Source: Lachnospiraceae bacterium (GTDB lineage Bacteria > Bacillota > Clostridia > Lachnospirales > Lachnospiraceae). Taken from it: 64,000 bases of DNA. Each line of letters starts with the position of its first letter. The first letter of the stretch is position 1. Made by a program: the position numbers and the translations under genes. The notes beneath the pieces are model-generated. The model was not told where the DNA came from and searched no databases. It saw nothing but the letters and a program-made list of their open reading frames with translations. The DNA is taken from the NCBI GenBank assembly GCA_023663945.1, contig JAMPGL010000006.1, positions 40,991 through 104,990 on the forward strand, given 5' to 3'. This document shows positions 43,886 to 52,444 of this stretch, in pieces.

Positions 43886-44734
43886 ATGGAAGTATTGCTT
43901 GCCAAAAGCGCCGGTTTTTGCTTTGGCGTAAAACGTGCAGTTGAAAAGGTGTATGAACAGCTTGGAGGAGAAGAGGAGATTTATACCTACGGACCAATCA
44001 TTCATAATGAAGAAGTGGTAAAGGATCTGGGCAGAAAGGGAGTCCGGGTGATTGACGGAGAGGCGGATTTAGAAAAACTGACCAAGGGAGCCTTAGTCAT
44101 TCGTTCTCACGGAGTGCCCCGAAGGATCTATGAATTAGCGGAAAAGAACGGACTTACCTGTATTGACGCAACCTGCCCTTTTGTAAAAAGGATCCATCAG
44201 ATTGTGGAAAAGGAAAGCAGACAAGGAAAAAAAATTATCATTATCGGGAATGCCGGACATCCGGAAGTGGAGGGCATCAGGGGCTGGTCCGACACTCCCG
44301 CGGAGGTGATTGAATCGGCGCAGGAAGCGCAAAATTTTATGCCGGATGGCGGTGAATCGCTCTGCATTGTATCGCAGACGACATTTAACTACAACAAATT
44401 TCAAGAATTAGTTGAAATTTTTCAAAAAAGAGGTTACAATGTTAATGTTGTAAATACTATCTGTAATGCAACGGAGGAACGACAGAAGGAAGCTGGTGAA
44501 ATCGCACAGAAAGTGGATGCGATGATTGTAATAGGTGGCAGACACAGCTCCAATACGCAGAAGTTATATGAAATCTGTCGTGAGAAATGTAAAGCCACTT
44601 ATTTTATACAGACACTGGATGACTTGCATTTAGAACTGCCTAAAACTGCTACTCTGGTGGGTATTACCGCGGGGGCTTCCACCCCTAACAATATTATCGA
44701 GGAGGTTCAAAATTATGTCAGAATTAACTTTTGA
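43886..44734 (+). CDS. ispH: 4-hydroxy-3-methylbut-2-enyl diphosphate reductase (IspH/LytB)
   Basis: 282 residues. Iron-sulfur cysteines are in AGFCFGVKRAV (Cys12), IDATCPFVKR and NTICNATEERQ; RSHGVPRR and IGGRHSSNTQKL carry substrate-binding residues. Last step of the MEP isoprenoid pathway. In many Clostridia IspH is fused to ribosomal protein S1; here the two frames overlap by 20 bases, with IspH ending AAC-TTT-TGA in the region where S1 already reads ACT-TTT-GAA. AGGAAAGG lies upstream of the start. Confidence 0.96.
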   Translation: MEVLLAKSAGFCFGVKRAVEKVYEQLGGEEEIYTYGPIIHNEEVVKDLGRKGVRVIDGEADLEKLTKGALVIRSHGVPRRIYELAEKNGLTCIDATCPFVKRIHQIVEKESRQGKKIIIIGNAGHPEVEGIRGWSDTPAEVIESAQEAQNFMPDGGESLCIVSQTTFNYNKFQELVEIFQKRGYNVNVVNTICNATEERQKEAGEIAQKVDAMIVIGGRHSSNTQKLYEICREKCKATYFIQTLDDLHLELPKTATLVGITAGASTPNNIIEEVQNYVRINF

Positions 44735-45872
44735 ACAAATGTTGGAAGAATCATTAAAGACAATACATACAGGAGAGGTAGTTGAGGGTACAGTCATTGA
44801 TGTCAAGCCTGAAGAAATCATTCTTAACATTGGCTATAAATCAGATGGTATTTTAACCAGAAATGAATATACCAATGAACCGGGCGTGGATCTTCAAACG
44901 GTTGTGAAACCGGGCGATACCATGGAAGTCAAAGTCCTGAAAGTAAATGACGGCGAAGGACAAGTTATCCTTACATACAAGAGGCTGGCTGCCGACCGCG
45001 GCAACAAGAGAATCGAAGAAGCTTACAACAACAAAGAGGTTCTCAGCGCTAAGGTTGCACAGGTTCTTGACGGAGGCCTAAGCGTTATCATTGACGAAGT
45101 CAGGATTTTTATACCGGCAAGCCTTGTATCGGATTCCTATGAGAAGGATCTGACCAAGTATGCCGGACAGGAAATTCAGTTTGTAATCAGTGAATACAAT
45201 CCGAAGAGAAGAAGATACATCGGAGACCGCAAGCAGCTTTTAGTTGCTGAAAAGGCTGAAATGCAGAAGAAGCTTTTGGAGAGCATCCATGTAGGCGATG
45301 TAGTGGAAGGCGTAGTTAAGAATGTGACGGATTTCGGAGCATTTATTGATATTGGCGGAGCAGACGGGCTTCTTCATATTTCAGAAATGTCATGGGGAAG
45401 AGTTGAAAATCCCAAAAAGGTATTCAAGGCAGGCGACAAGGTGAAGACCTTTATCAAAGAGATTTCCGGAACTAAGATTGCACTCAGCCTTAAGTTTGAG
45501 GATGCAAATCCTTGGAAGAATGCAGAAGAGAAATATGCAGTGGGCAGGGAGGTTACCGGCAGGGTAGCCAGAATGACGGATTTTGGAGCTTTTATTGAGT
45601 TAGAGCCGGGCGTGGATGCACTGCTTCATGTTTCGCAGATTTCCAAAGAACACATTGAGAAGCCTTCTGACGTACTTAAGACCGGTGATGAGGTTACGGC
45701 GCAGGTTGTTGACTTCAACAGTGAAGACAAGAAGATCAGCCTGAGCATTAAGGCAATGCTGGCACCGGAACCGGAGGCAGAGAAGCAGGAAGCAGAAGAG
45801 GATGCAGATGTTGTATCCGTAGATATTGATGCTGTAATTTCCGCAGAAGAGGAAAAGCCGGCAGAAGAATAA
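44715..45872 (+). CDS. rpsA: Ribosomal protein S1 (four S1 domains)
   Basis: 385 residues. Four S1/OB domains: ~15-90 (GEVVEGTVIDVKPEEIILNI), ~105-175 (degenerate), ~190-260 (GDVVEGVVKNVTDFGAFIDI), ~275-350 (GREVTGRVARMTDFGAFIEL), then an acidic tail. Binds mRNA at the 30S subunit; shorter than six-domain proteobacterial S1, as usual for Clostridia. Own ribosome binding site GAGGAGG (44699-44705), nine nt before the ATG, inside ispH. Confidence 0.94.
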   Translation: MSELTFEQMLEESLKTIHTGEVVEGTVIDVKPEEIILNIGYKSDGILTRNEYTNEPGVDLQTVVKPGDTMEVKVLKVNDGEGQVILTYKRLAADRGNKRIEEAYNNKEVLSAKVAQVLDGGLSVIIDEVRIFIPASLVSDSYEKDLTKYAGQEIQFVISEYNPKRRRYIGDRKQLLVAEKAEMQKKLLESIHVGDVVEGVVKNVTDFGAFIDIGGADGLLHISEMSWGRVENPKKVFKAGDKVKTFIKEISGTKIALSLKFEDANPWKNAEEKYAVGREVTGRVARMTDFGAFIELEPGVDALLHVSQISKEHIEKPSDVLKTGDEVTAQVVDFNSEDKKISLSIKAMLAPEPEAEKQEAEEDADVVSVDIDAVISAEEEKPAEE

Positions 45873-45894
45873 ATGAGAGTCAGGGACTGAATAT

Positions 45895-46677
45895 ATGACT
45901 TACGATTATGAATGGTTTAAGGGTGCGGTTTTACAGCTTACGAAGATAGACCTGAACGCTTACAAGGAGCGTCAGATGAAGCGGAGAATCGATGCACTGA
46001 TAACAAAGCACAGCATTGTGGGATATGATGCTTACGTACAGGTGCTTAAGACAGATAAAGCAAGGTTTGAGGAGTTTGTCAATTATCTGACCATTAACGT
46101 ATCCGAATTTTATAGAAATCCGGAGCAGTGGCAGGTGATGGACAAACAGATTATTCCTCAGCTGATTGACACCTTTGGTAAAAATTTAAAGATTTGGAGC
46201 GCGGCGTGTTCTACTGGTGACGAGCCGTATTCCCTTGTGATGGCTTTGTCAAGGCATATTCCCTTAAATATGATCAAGGTTGTCGCTACGGACATTGATA
46301 AACAGGTGATTGCCAAGGCAAAGGTAGGGCTGTACAACGAAAAGAGCGTTGCGGCAGTTCCCGAAGACTTGAAAAAGAAATTTTTTACCAAGGTAGGGCT
46401 TTCCTATCAGATTTCGGACGAGATCAAGTCCAGAGTTGAGTTTAAAGAGCATAATCTGCTTGAGAGCAATTATCCGAAGGACTATCACATGATTGTCTGC
46501 CGGAATGTGCTTATCTACTTTACGGAGGAGGCAAAGGATGTAGTATTCCGGAAGTTTTACCAGTCGCTTGCTCCGGGTGGGATTCTTTTTATCGGAAGCA
46601 CGGAGCAGATTATCAATTATAGGGATATGGGATTTGACAGAAAGAATTCTTTCTATTATGAGCATCCGCGAAAATAA
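45895..46677 (+). CDS. cheR: CheR-type chemoreceptor methyltransferase
   Basis: 260 residues. N-terminal CheR domain (QMKRRIDALITKHSIVGYDA, LTINVSEFYRNPEQW) and SAM-binding domain (IWSAACSTGDEPYSLVMAL, KVVATDIDKQVIAKA, YHMIVCRNVLIYF, GGILFIGSTEQI). Transfers methyl groups to glutamates of chemoreceptors. No other chemotaxis gene is nearby; it sits alone after rpsA, 22 nt downstream, followed by a terminator. Confidence 0.93.
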   Translation: MTYDYEWFKGAVLQLTKIDLNAYKERQMKRRIDALITKHSIVGYDAYVQVLKTDKARFEEFVNYLTINVSEFYRNPEQWQVMDKQIIPQLIDTFGKNLKIWSAACSTGDEPYSLVMALSRHIPLNMIKVVATDIDKQVIAKAKVGLYNEKSVAAVPEDLKKKFFTKVGLSYQISDEIKSRVEFKEHNLLESNYPKDYHMIVCRNVLIYFTEEAKDVVFRKFYQSLAPGGILFIGSTEQIINYRDMGFDRKNSFYYEHPRK

Positions 46678-46688
46678 AAGTAAGATTG

Positions 46689-46718
46689 AAAGAACTGTGA
46701 GGTAATTGCAGTTCTTTT
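46689..46718 (+). terminator. Terminator after cheR
   Basis: AAAGAACTG (46689-46697) pairs with CAGTTCTTT (46709-46717), 11-nt loop, T-rich tail. Confidence 0.8.
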
Positions 46719-46746
46719 TATGTAGTTGGAAATATGGGACTGAGGG

Positions 46747-46778
46747 CATTTCAGCTGCCGCCATAGAAAGCTGAAATG
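46747..46778. repeat. Inverted repeat between convergent genes
   Basis: CATTTCAGCT (46747-46756) pairs with AGCTGAAATG (46769-46778) over a 12-nt loop. It has no T-tract on either strand; it may end transcripts from the minus-strand exonuclease gene or be a relic. Confidence 0.45.
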
Positions 46779-46829
46779 TGCCAGTCCGTTTCCAGTGAAA
46801 AGTTTGGCGGCGCCCATTCGCAAGAGTGC

Positions 46830-47933
46830 CTACTCCGGCACCGCCATCATATTAATCACATGTTCCGCATACCGGGAGAATAATTCCCGGTTCTTTTTAA
46901 TTTCATCGGTAAGCTCAAAAAACAAATCCTTGCTGTGATATTCTCGTTTGAAAAAGGGCTCTGCAAGAACCTTCCACTGAGGCAGAAACAGCGATATTTT
47001 GCGGGTATAGCAGTTAGACGCCGTCGCCTGCTCGCGGTACTCCCGGTCAACAAAGGAGGCGATTGACTTGTGGACTGCCATATCTTCAGTGGGAAGATAG
47101 TAGTAATTCCGATGGTTGGCATAAAAATACTTTAACTCCTCCTCGTAAATCGGGATAATTAAAGTGCCTTCATGTCCCTCGCCCTTAAAATAGCATCCTC
47201 TGCTCATTGCGTTTACGGCGATGGGAAGGGGAGAGGTGAACACCAATTGCAGGACTAATTCCTTGCGCGGGATTCCATGAATGTCATTATAATAATTTGC
47301 TTGAACCTTACGGGCTTTCAGCGGGGAATTAAATAAATCATAATAGGAGAGAACCGGTAAGATTTCCAGCATTCCCTTTAAATCCTCCGAATTGTGCTGA
47401 ATGAGGGTGTGGTAAAGGCTGTAATCGTGTGAAATCGTGTAATCCCGATAGACGCGTATCATCTCTTCACCGGTATAGGGGTCATCACGGGCAACCCCCA
47501 AAAAGGCTTCCACTGTTTTTAACTTACAGTTCGAAAGCTTAAGAAAGTTTTTGTAAGGGGAAATACGGCGGTAGATATCCAGCCCTTCCATGGAACTGAA
47601 ATTAAAATTCATGCCGTATTGATTTGCTTTATGCTTGATAAAGGGGAGATCAAAAGTATTTCCGTTATAGTGAACCAGATAAGAATAGCCGGCGGCAAAA
47701 CCTAAAAATGCGCGCAGCAGTTCCGGTTCCTCGTCAGGAGTTTGTGCGAACCATTGACGGATGATCCAGTTGCCTTCGTGATAAAAGGCGCATCCAATCA
47801 GATAAAGGGCAGAGCTTGTTGCCAGAAAGCCGGTGGTCTCAATGTCAAGAAATAAAATCTCATCTAACGGCGCCAGTCTTTCAAGAGGGTATTCCAGTTT
47901 AAAATTTCCAAGTATAATCTCTTCAGTCTTCAT
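46830..47933 (-). CDS. YprB-type RNase H-like 3'-5' exonuclease
   Basis: About 367 residues from ATG 47933; an ATG four codons upstream (47945), next to GAAAGG, is an alternative, and the open frame reaches 48116 but the extra part looks non-coding. The DEDD-type motif starts ILFLDIETTGFLATSSALYL, then YLVHYNGNTFDLPFIKHKAN and the second acidic stretch IQHNSEDLKGMLEI. Matches the ribonuclease H-like YprB family (Pfam RNase_H_2), of unknown substrate. A ~170-residue C-terminal part of unknown fold follows. Divergent from rnfC. Confidence 0.85.
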   Translation of the reverse strand: MKTEEIILGNFKLEYPLERLAPLDEILFLDIETTGFLATSSALYLIGCAFYHEGNWIIRQWFAQTPDEEPELLRAFLGFAAGYSYLVHYNGNTFDLPFIKHKANQYGMNFNFSSMEGLDIYRRISPYKNFLKLSNCKLKTVEAFLGVARDDPYTGEEMIRVYRDYTISHDYSLYHTLIQHNSEDLKGMLEILPVLSYYDLFNSPLKARKVQANYYNDIHGIPRKELVLQLVFTSPLPIAVNAMSRGCYFKGEGHEGTLIIPIYEEELKYFYANHRNYYYLPTEDMAVHKSIASFVDREYREQATASNCYTRKISLFLPQWKVLAEPFFKREYHSKDLFFELTDEIKKNRELFSRYAEHVINMMAVPE

Positions 47934-48115
47934 AGCGGTAACCATGCCTTTCTTCGTAAACGGCATTAGAAATTGCCGCTTACTATATCCTATTTGACTA
48001 GTGTAGCATATTTTTAAAAAATACAGTAGTATTTTCGACAAAAAAATAGTATATTTAAGTAGGATAATTTTAAATCTTATCCTGTACGGAAATTTACGGA
48101 AAGAAGGGGCTGGCA

Positions 48116-49432
48116 ATGGCGAGATTAACTTTTACGGGAGGAATACATCCCTATGACGGAAAGGATCTTTCAAAAGGGAAACCCATCAGGGAAGTCTTTC
48201 CGAAAGGCGATTTGGTGTATCCGCTTTCACAGCATATCGGAGCACCGGCACAACCCATAGTGAAAAAGGGGGATCATGTCCTGACCGGACAAAAGATTGC
48301 GGAGGCAGGCGGTTTTGTTTCGGCGCCTATTTATGCTTCGGTGTCGGGAACAGTGAAAGCAATTGAACCGAGACGGGTAGTTACCGGCGACAATGTGATG
48401 AGCATTGTGATTGAAAACGACGGGCTTTACGAGGAGGTGGAATGGCAGCCTGTAAAGCCTTTTGAGGAGCTCACCAGAGAAGAGAAGATTGATATGATCC
48501 GTGAGGCGGGAATTGTAGGAATGGGCGGAGCAGGTTTCCCTGCGGCAGTGAAGCTCTCCCCCAAAGACCCGGATAAGATTCAATATGTGATCGTGAACTG
48601 TGCGGAGTGCGAACCCTATTTAACCTCCGATTACCGCAAGATGTTAGAGGAGCCGGAGTATCTGATAGGAGGGCTTAAGGTATCTTTAAGCCTGTTCAAA
48701 AATGCAAGAGGGATTCTTGCAGTGGAGGATAACAAGCCGGACTGCATCACAAGGCTGAAGCATTTGGTAAAGGATGAGACCAAGATAACGGTCAAGGCGT
48801 TAAAGACCAAGTACCCCCAGGGGGCGGAGAGACAGCTTATCTATGCCGCCACGGGACGGGCAATTAATTCTTCCATGCTTCCGGCGGATGCGGGCTGTGT
48901 CGTAAATAATGTGGATACGGTGATTGCCATTTATCATGCGGTGATGGAGGGCAGACCGCTTATGCACCGGATTGTGACGGTGACGGGAGACGCAATCGCC
49001 GAGCCTCAGAATTTTAAAGTGAGAATAGGAACCAACTATCATGAGCTGGTTGAGGAGGCAGGAGGCTTTAAGAGCAAGCCGGAAAAGATTGTCTCCGGCG
49101 GACCCATGATGGGATTTGGTATTTTTGATTTGGACGTGCCTACCACCAAAACTTCTTCAGCGCTTCTCTGCCTGACCAGAGACGAGGTGGCGGCGATGGA
49201 GCCTACCGCCTGCATTAACTGCGGAAAATGTGTTGAGGTATGTCCGGGAAGGGTGGTTCCCAGAAAGCTTGCGGATTATGCGGAGCATTATGACGAGGAA
49301 GCCTTTGTCAAAAACAACGGCATGGAATGCTGTGAGTGCGGCTGCTGCAGTTATATCTGTCCGGCGAAGAGACCGCTCACTCAGGTGATCAAATCCATGC
49401 GTAAGATGCAGCTTGCGAAGAAGAAAAAGTAG
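48116..49432 (+). CDS. rnfC: Rnf complex subunit C (NADH/Fe-S)
   Basis: 438 residues. N-terminal GGIHPYDGKDLSKGKPIREV, NADH/FMN-binding core (GIVGMGGAGFPAAVKLSP, YVIVNCAECEPYLTSDYRKM), and two C-terminal 4Fe-4S motifs (CINCGKCVEVCPGRVVP, CCECGCCSYICPAKRP). Soluble NAD-reducing subunit of the ferredoxin:NAD+ oxidoreductase, which pumps Na+ or H+. First gene of rnfCDGEAB. Confidence 0.95.
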   Translation: MARLTFTGGIHPYDGKDLSKGKPIREVFPKGDLVYPLSQHIGAPAQPIVKKGDHVLTGQKIAEAGGFVSAPIYASVSGTVKAIEPRRVVTGDNVMSIVIENDGLYEEVEWQPVKPFEELTREEKIDMIREAGIVGMGGAGFPAAVKLSPKDPDKIQYVIVNCAECEPYLTSDYRKMLEEPEYLIGGLKVSLSLFKNARGILAVEDNKPDCITRLKHLVKDETKITVKALKTKYPQGAERQLIYAATGRAINSSMLPADAGCVVNNVDTVIAIYHAVMEGRPLMHRIVTVTGDAIAEPQNFKVRIGTNYHELVEEAGGFKSKPEKIVSGGPMMGFGIFDLDVPTTKTSSALLCLTRDEVAAMEPTACINCGKCVEVCPGRVVPRKLADYAEHYDEEAFVKNNGMECCECGCCSYICPAKRPLTQVIKSMRKMQLAKKKK

Positions 49433-49444
49433 GAGGAAACATTC

Positions 49445-50377
49445 ATGAGCGATTTGATGAAAGTGTCATCCAATCCCCATATCAGATCCAAGGTCACTAC
49501 CGCCAATATTATGCTTGCAGTGGTGATTGCCCTGCTTCCCGCGGCGGGATTTGGTATTTACAATTTTGGGATAGATGCACTGATTTTAATAATAGTCACT
49601 GTGGCGGCCACAGTGCTTACGGAATTAATCTACGAGAAGGCTATGCACAAAAAGGTGACCATAGGAGATTTCTCAGCGGTGGTGACGGGTCTTCTGCTTG
49701 CATTAAACCTTCCCTCCACGGCACCCTGGTGGATTGGCGTGATAGGAGGCGTTTTCGCAATTCTTGTGGTTAAAATGTTGTTTGGCGGGCTGGGGCAGAA
49801 CTTTATGAACCCGGCGCTTGGGGCAAGGTGTTTTCTCCTTATCTCTTACACGTCGATTATGTGTAATTTTGAGTGCGATGCCTATTCAGGGGCAACGCCG
49901 TTAGCGGTGCTGAAAGCGGGCGAAAGCGTCAATATTCTGGACATGGTGATAGGAAAGACCGGAGGAACCATCGGGGAGACCTCCATGATTGCAATTATCA
50001 TTGGAGCCTGTTTCCTGATTCTGTTAGGGGTTATTGATTTGAAGATTCCCGGAAGCTACATAGTGAGTTTTATCGTCTTTTTGATTTTGTTTGGCGGTCA
50101 TGGATTTGACCCGGCGTTTATCAGCGCTCATCTGGCAGGCGGCGGTCTGATGCTGGGGGCGTTCTTTATGGCAACGGATTATGTGACCAGGCCGGTTACC
50201 CGGGCAGGGCAGTATCTATATGGCGTGATCTTAGGGCTTCTGACCGGTATTTTCCGTATTTACGGGCCCTCGGCAGAGGGAGTTTCCTATGCGATCATTT
50301 TAGGCAATCTTCTGGTGCCTCTGATTGAAAAAGTGACCATGCCGATTGCTTTTGGAAAGAGGGGGAAACGAGCATGA
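49445..50377 (+). CDS. rnfD: Rnf complex subunit D
   Basis: 310 residues, about nine helices, with the flavinylation motif SGATPLAVL (Thr151), where FMN is expected to be attached covalently. NFMNPALGARCF and the C-terminal FFMATDYVTRPVTRAGQYLY are family motifs. Membrane part of the ion-pumping unit. Overlaps rnfG by four bases. Confidence 0.95.
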   Translation: MSDLMKVSSNPHIRSKVTTANIMLAVVIALLPAAGFGIYNFGIDALILIIVTVAATVLTELIYEKAMHKKVTIGDFSAVVTGLLLALNLPSTAPWWIGVIGGVFAILVVKMLFGGLGQNFMNPALGARCFLLISYTSIMCNFECDAYSGATPLAVLKAGESVNILDMVIGKTGGTIGETSMIAIIIGACFLILLGVIDLKIPGSYIVSFIVFLILFGGHGFDPAFISAHLAGGGLMLGAFFMATDYVTRPVTRAGQYLYGVILGLLTGIFRIYGPSAEGVSYAIILGNLLVPLIEKVTMPIAFGKRGKRA

Positions 50378-50997
50378 AAAATATGATAAAGGATGCAGCA
50401 ATCCTGTTACTGATTACGTTAGCGGCAGGATTAGCGCTTGGATTTGTCTACCAGATAACCAAAGAGCCCATTGCCCTTGCAGAGGAAAAGGCGGCGAAGG
50501 AAGCTTATGCGGAAGTGTTCCCCGGAGAGGTGGATTTTGCGGATGCGCAGGTGACGGCGCCGGAGGATGCGGCATGGCAGGATGCATGGAATGAAAACGG
50601 ATTTGAAGCGGTGGAGATTGATAAGGTCTTAAAGGCATCAGGAACCGACGGAAGTCTTCTGGGATATGTTCTGACGGTTACCAGCCATGAAGGATACGGC
50701 GGGGATATTACATTCACCATGGGTATTTCCATGGATGGAACCCTGAATGGAATCTCCATTTTGGATATTTCAGAAACGGCGGGACTTGGAATGAAGGCGG
50801 AGAGCGTTTTGAAGCCTCAGTTTTCCGGCAGGAAGGTTCCCAGCTTTACTTATACCAAGCAGGGGGCATCGTCGGACAGCCAGATTGATGCAATCAGCGG
50901 CGCGACAATTACAACCAATGCGGTTACCAATGCCGTAAACGGCGGGCTGTATTATTTCCAGACACAGTTGGGAGGTGGCGGCTATGAAGCAGAATAG
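50374..50997 (+). CDS. rnfG: Rnf complex subunit G
   Basis: 207 residues: one N-terminal membrane helix (ILLLITLAAGLALGFVYQ) and an FMN-binding domain with ISGATITTNAV (FMN expected on Thr178). It carries electrons on the outer face. Overlaps rnfE by 14 bases. Confidence 0.95.
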   Translation: MKNMIKDAAILLLITLAAGLALGFVYQITKEPIALAEEKAAKEAYAEVFPGEVDFADAQVTAPEDAAWQDAWNENGFEAVEIDKVLKASGTDGSLLGYVLTVTSHEGYGGDITFTMGISMDGTLNGISILDISETAGLGMKAESVLKPQFSGRKVPSFTYTKQGASSDSQIDAISGATITTNAVTNAVNGGLYYFQTQLGGGGYEAE

Positions 50998-51835
50998 TAT
51001 ATCGGAACGGCTGGTCAACGGTATTTTAAAAGAAAATCCAACATTTGTACTGATGCTGGGAATGTGCCCTACGCTGGCGGTTACAACCTCAGCGGTCAAC
51101 GGGCTTGGCATGGGGCTGACCACTATGGTGGTGCTTGCCCTGAGCAATCTGTTTATTTCGCTTTTGCGGAATGTGATTCCCGACAAGGTCAGGATCCCGG
51201 CGTTTATTGTAATCATTGCATCGTTTGTTACCGTGGCAGAGCTGCTGTTAAAGGCGTATATCCCCTTTTTGTACGATGCGCTGGGGCTTTATATCCCATT
51301 GATTGTTGTGAACTGTATCATCTTGGGGCGTGCCGAGGCGTATGCTTCCAAGAACGAGCCGGTTTCCTCACTGTTTGATGGAATCGGCATGGGACTGGGA
51401 TTTACCTGCGCGCTTACCATTATCGGAGCAGTGAGGGAACTGCTTGGGGCAGGAGAATTGTTTGGGATAGGCGTTATGCCTGAGAGTTATGTTCCGTGCA
51501 GTATTTTTGTTCTTGCGCCGGGTGCGTTCTTTGTGCTGGCGGCGCTCACCGCAATTCAGAATAAGGTAAAGATTGCAGGGGAGAAGAAGGGCAGGGACAT
51601 GTCAAAGATTCAATCCGGCTGTAATTCAGACTGCATGAACTGTGGGGAGAGCGGCTGTAACAAAAGATTGATGGAGGAGAAGAAAAGCAAAAGCAGGGCG
51701 GATGAGAAGAAAAGCAGGGTGGATGAGAAGAAAAACAGAGCGGATGATTTGGAGATTATTGAGATAGGCGATGACGACGATCTGCTTGCCGAAACGGAAG
51801 CTTCTGCGGAAAAGGGGGAAGAGGACAATGGTTAA
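50984..51835 (+). CDS. rnfE: Rnf complex subunit E with unusual C-terminal tail
   Basis: ATG 50984 chosen (GGGAGG eight nt upstream). 283 residues, of which the first ~205 are the usual six-helix RnfE fold (NPTFVLMLGMCPTLAVTTSA, LYIPLIVVNCIILGRAEAYA). The rest is an extra cytoplasmic tail: a cysteine cluster (CNSDCMNCGESGC, ~212-224), then a 7-residue repeat three times (KSRADEK, KSRVDEK, KNRADDL) coded by 21-bp tandem repeats, then an acidic end. The tail may bind metal or a partner (inference). Confidence 0.93.
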   Translation: MKQNSISERLVNGILKENPTFVLMLGMCPTLAVTTSAVNGLGMGLTTMVVLALSNLFISLLRNVIPDKVRIPAFIVIIASFVTVAELLLKAYIPFLYDALGLYIPLIVVNCIILGRAEAYASKNEPVSSLFDGIGMGLGFTCALTIIGAVRELLGAGELFGIGVMPESYVPCSIFVLAPGAFFVLAALTAIQNKVKIAGEKKGRDMSKIQSGCNSDCMNCGESGCNKRLMEEKKSKSRADEKKSRVDEKKNRADDLEIIEIGDDDDLLAETEASAEKGEEDNG

Positions 51836-52406
51836 AGAATTGTTGATTATACTGATTTCATCTTCGCTGGTAAGCAATGTGGTGCTGAGTCAGTTTTTGG
51901 GTCTGTGTCCGTTCCTGGGGGTTTCCAAAAAGACCGGCACGGCAGCCGGAATGGGAACAGCGGTTATTTTTGTTATTACGCTTGCTTCGGCTGTGGCGGG
52001 AGCAATTTACAAGTATATTTTACTGCCCTTTGACCTGACTTATTTACAGACCATTGTATTTATTCTGGTGATTGCGGCGCTGGTGCAGTTTGTAGAAATG
52101 TTCCTAAAGAAGTTTGTGAAGTCCCTTTATCAGGCGCTTGGAGTTTATCTGCCTCTTATCACCACAAACTGCGCGGTGCTCGGTGTTGCGCTTACCAATG
52201 TTCAAAAAAATTATGGAATACTTTCCGGGATTGTCAACGGATTTGCCACGGCGGCAGGGTTTACCATTGCAATTGTGATTCTTGCCGGTATCCGTGAAAA
52301 GATGGAGTACAATGATATTCCGGAATCCTTTAAGGGGATGCCTATTGTTTTGATCACAGCAGGGCTTATGGCGATTGCGTTCTGCGGATTTTCGGGACTG
52401 CTTTAA
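51828..52406 (+). CDS. rnfA: Rnf complex subunit A
   Basis: The start is ATG 51828, overlapping rnfE by eight bases with GGGGGAAGAGG upstream; earlier in-frame ATG at 51771 lies inside rnfE. 192 residues, six helices, motifs SSLVSNVVLSQFLGLCPFLG and LGVYLPLITTNCAVLGVALT. With RnfE forms the core that carries an Fe-S centre in the membrane (family knowledge). Confidence 0.95.
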   Translation: MVKELLIILISSSLVSNVVLSQFLGLCPFLGVSKKTGTAAGMGTAVIFVITLASAVAGAIYKYILLPFDLTYLQTIVFILVIAALVQFVEMFLKKFVKSLYQALGVYLPLITTNCAVLGVALTNVQKNYGILSGIVNGFATAAGFTIAIVILAGIREKMEYNDIPESFKGMPIVLITAGLMAIAFCGFSGLL

Positions 52407-52444
52407 GGGCGGTAGTTTAGGCAAAGAGAAAGGCAGGGATTAAG

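Noticed and set aside
43111-45872. Frameshifted gene annotation (broken IspH-S1 fusion)
   Set aside because: Not called a pseudogene: S1 has its own strong ribosome binding site and both proteins are complete, so two genes are the simplest reading; the slip idea is kept as a finding only.
46264-46764. 166-codon minus-strand frame
   Set aside because: Antisense to cheR; no recognisable domain.
47934-48116. N-terminal extension of the YprB-type exonuclease
   Set aside because: The 61 extra codons are hydrophobic and low-complexity, span the AT-rich promoter area of rnfC and have no ribosome binding site.
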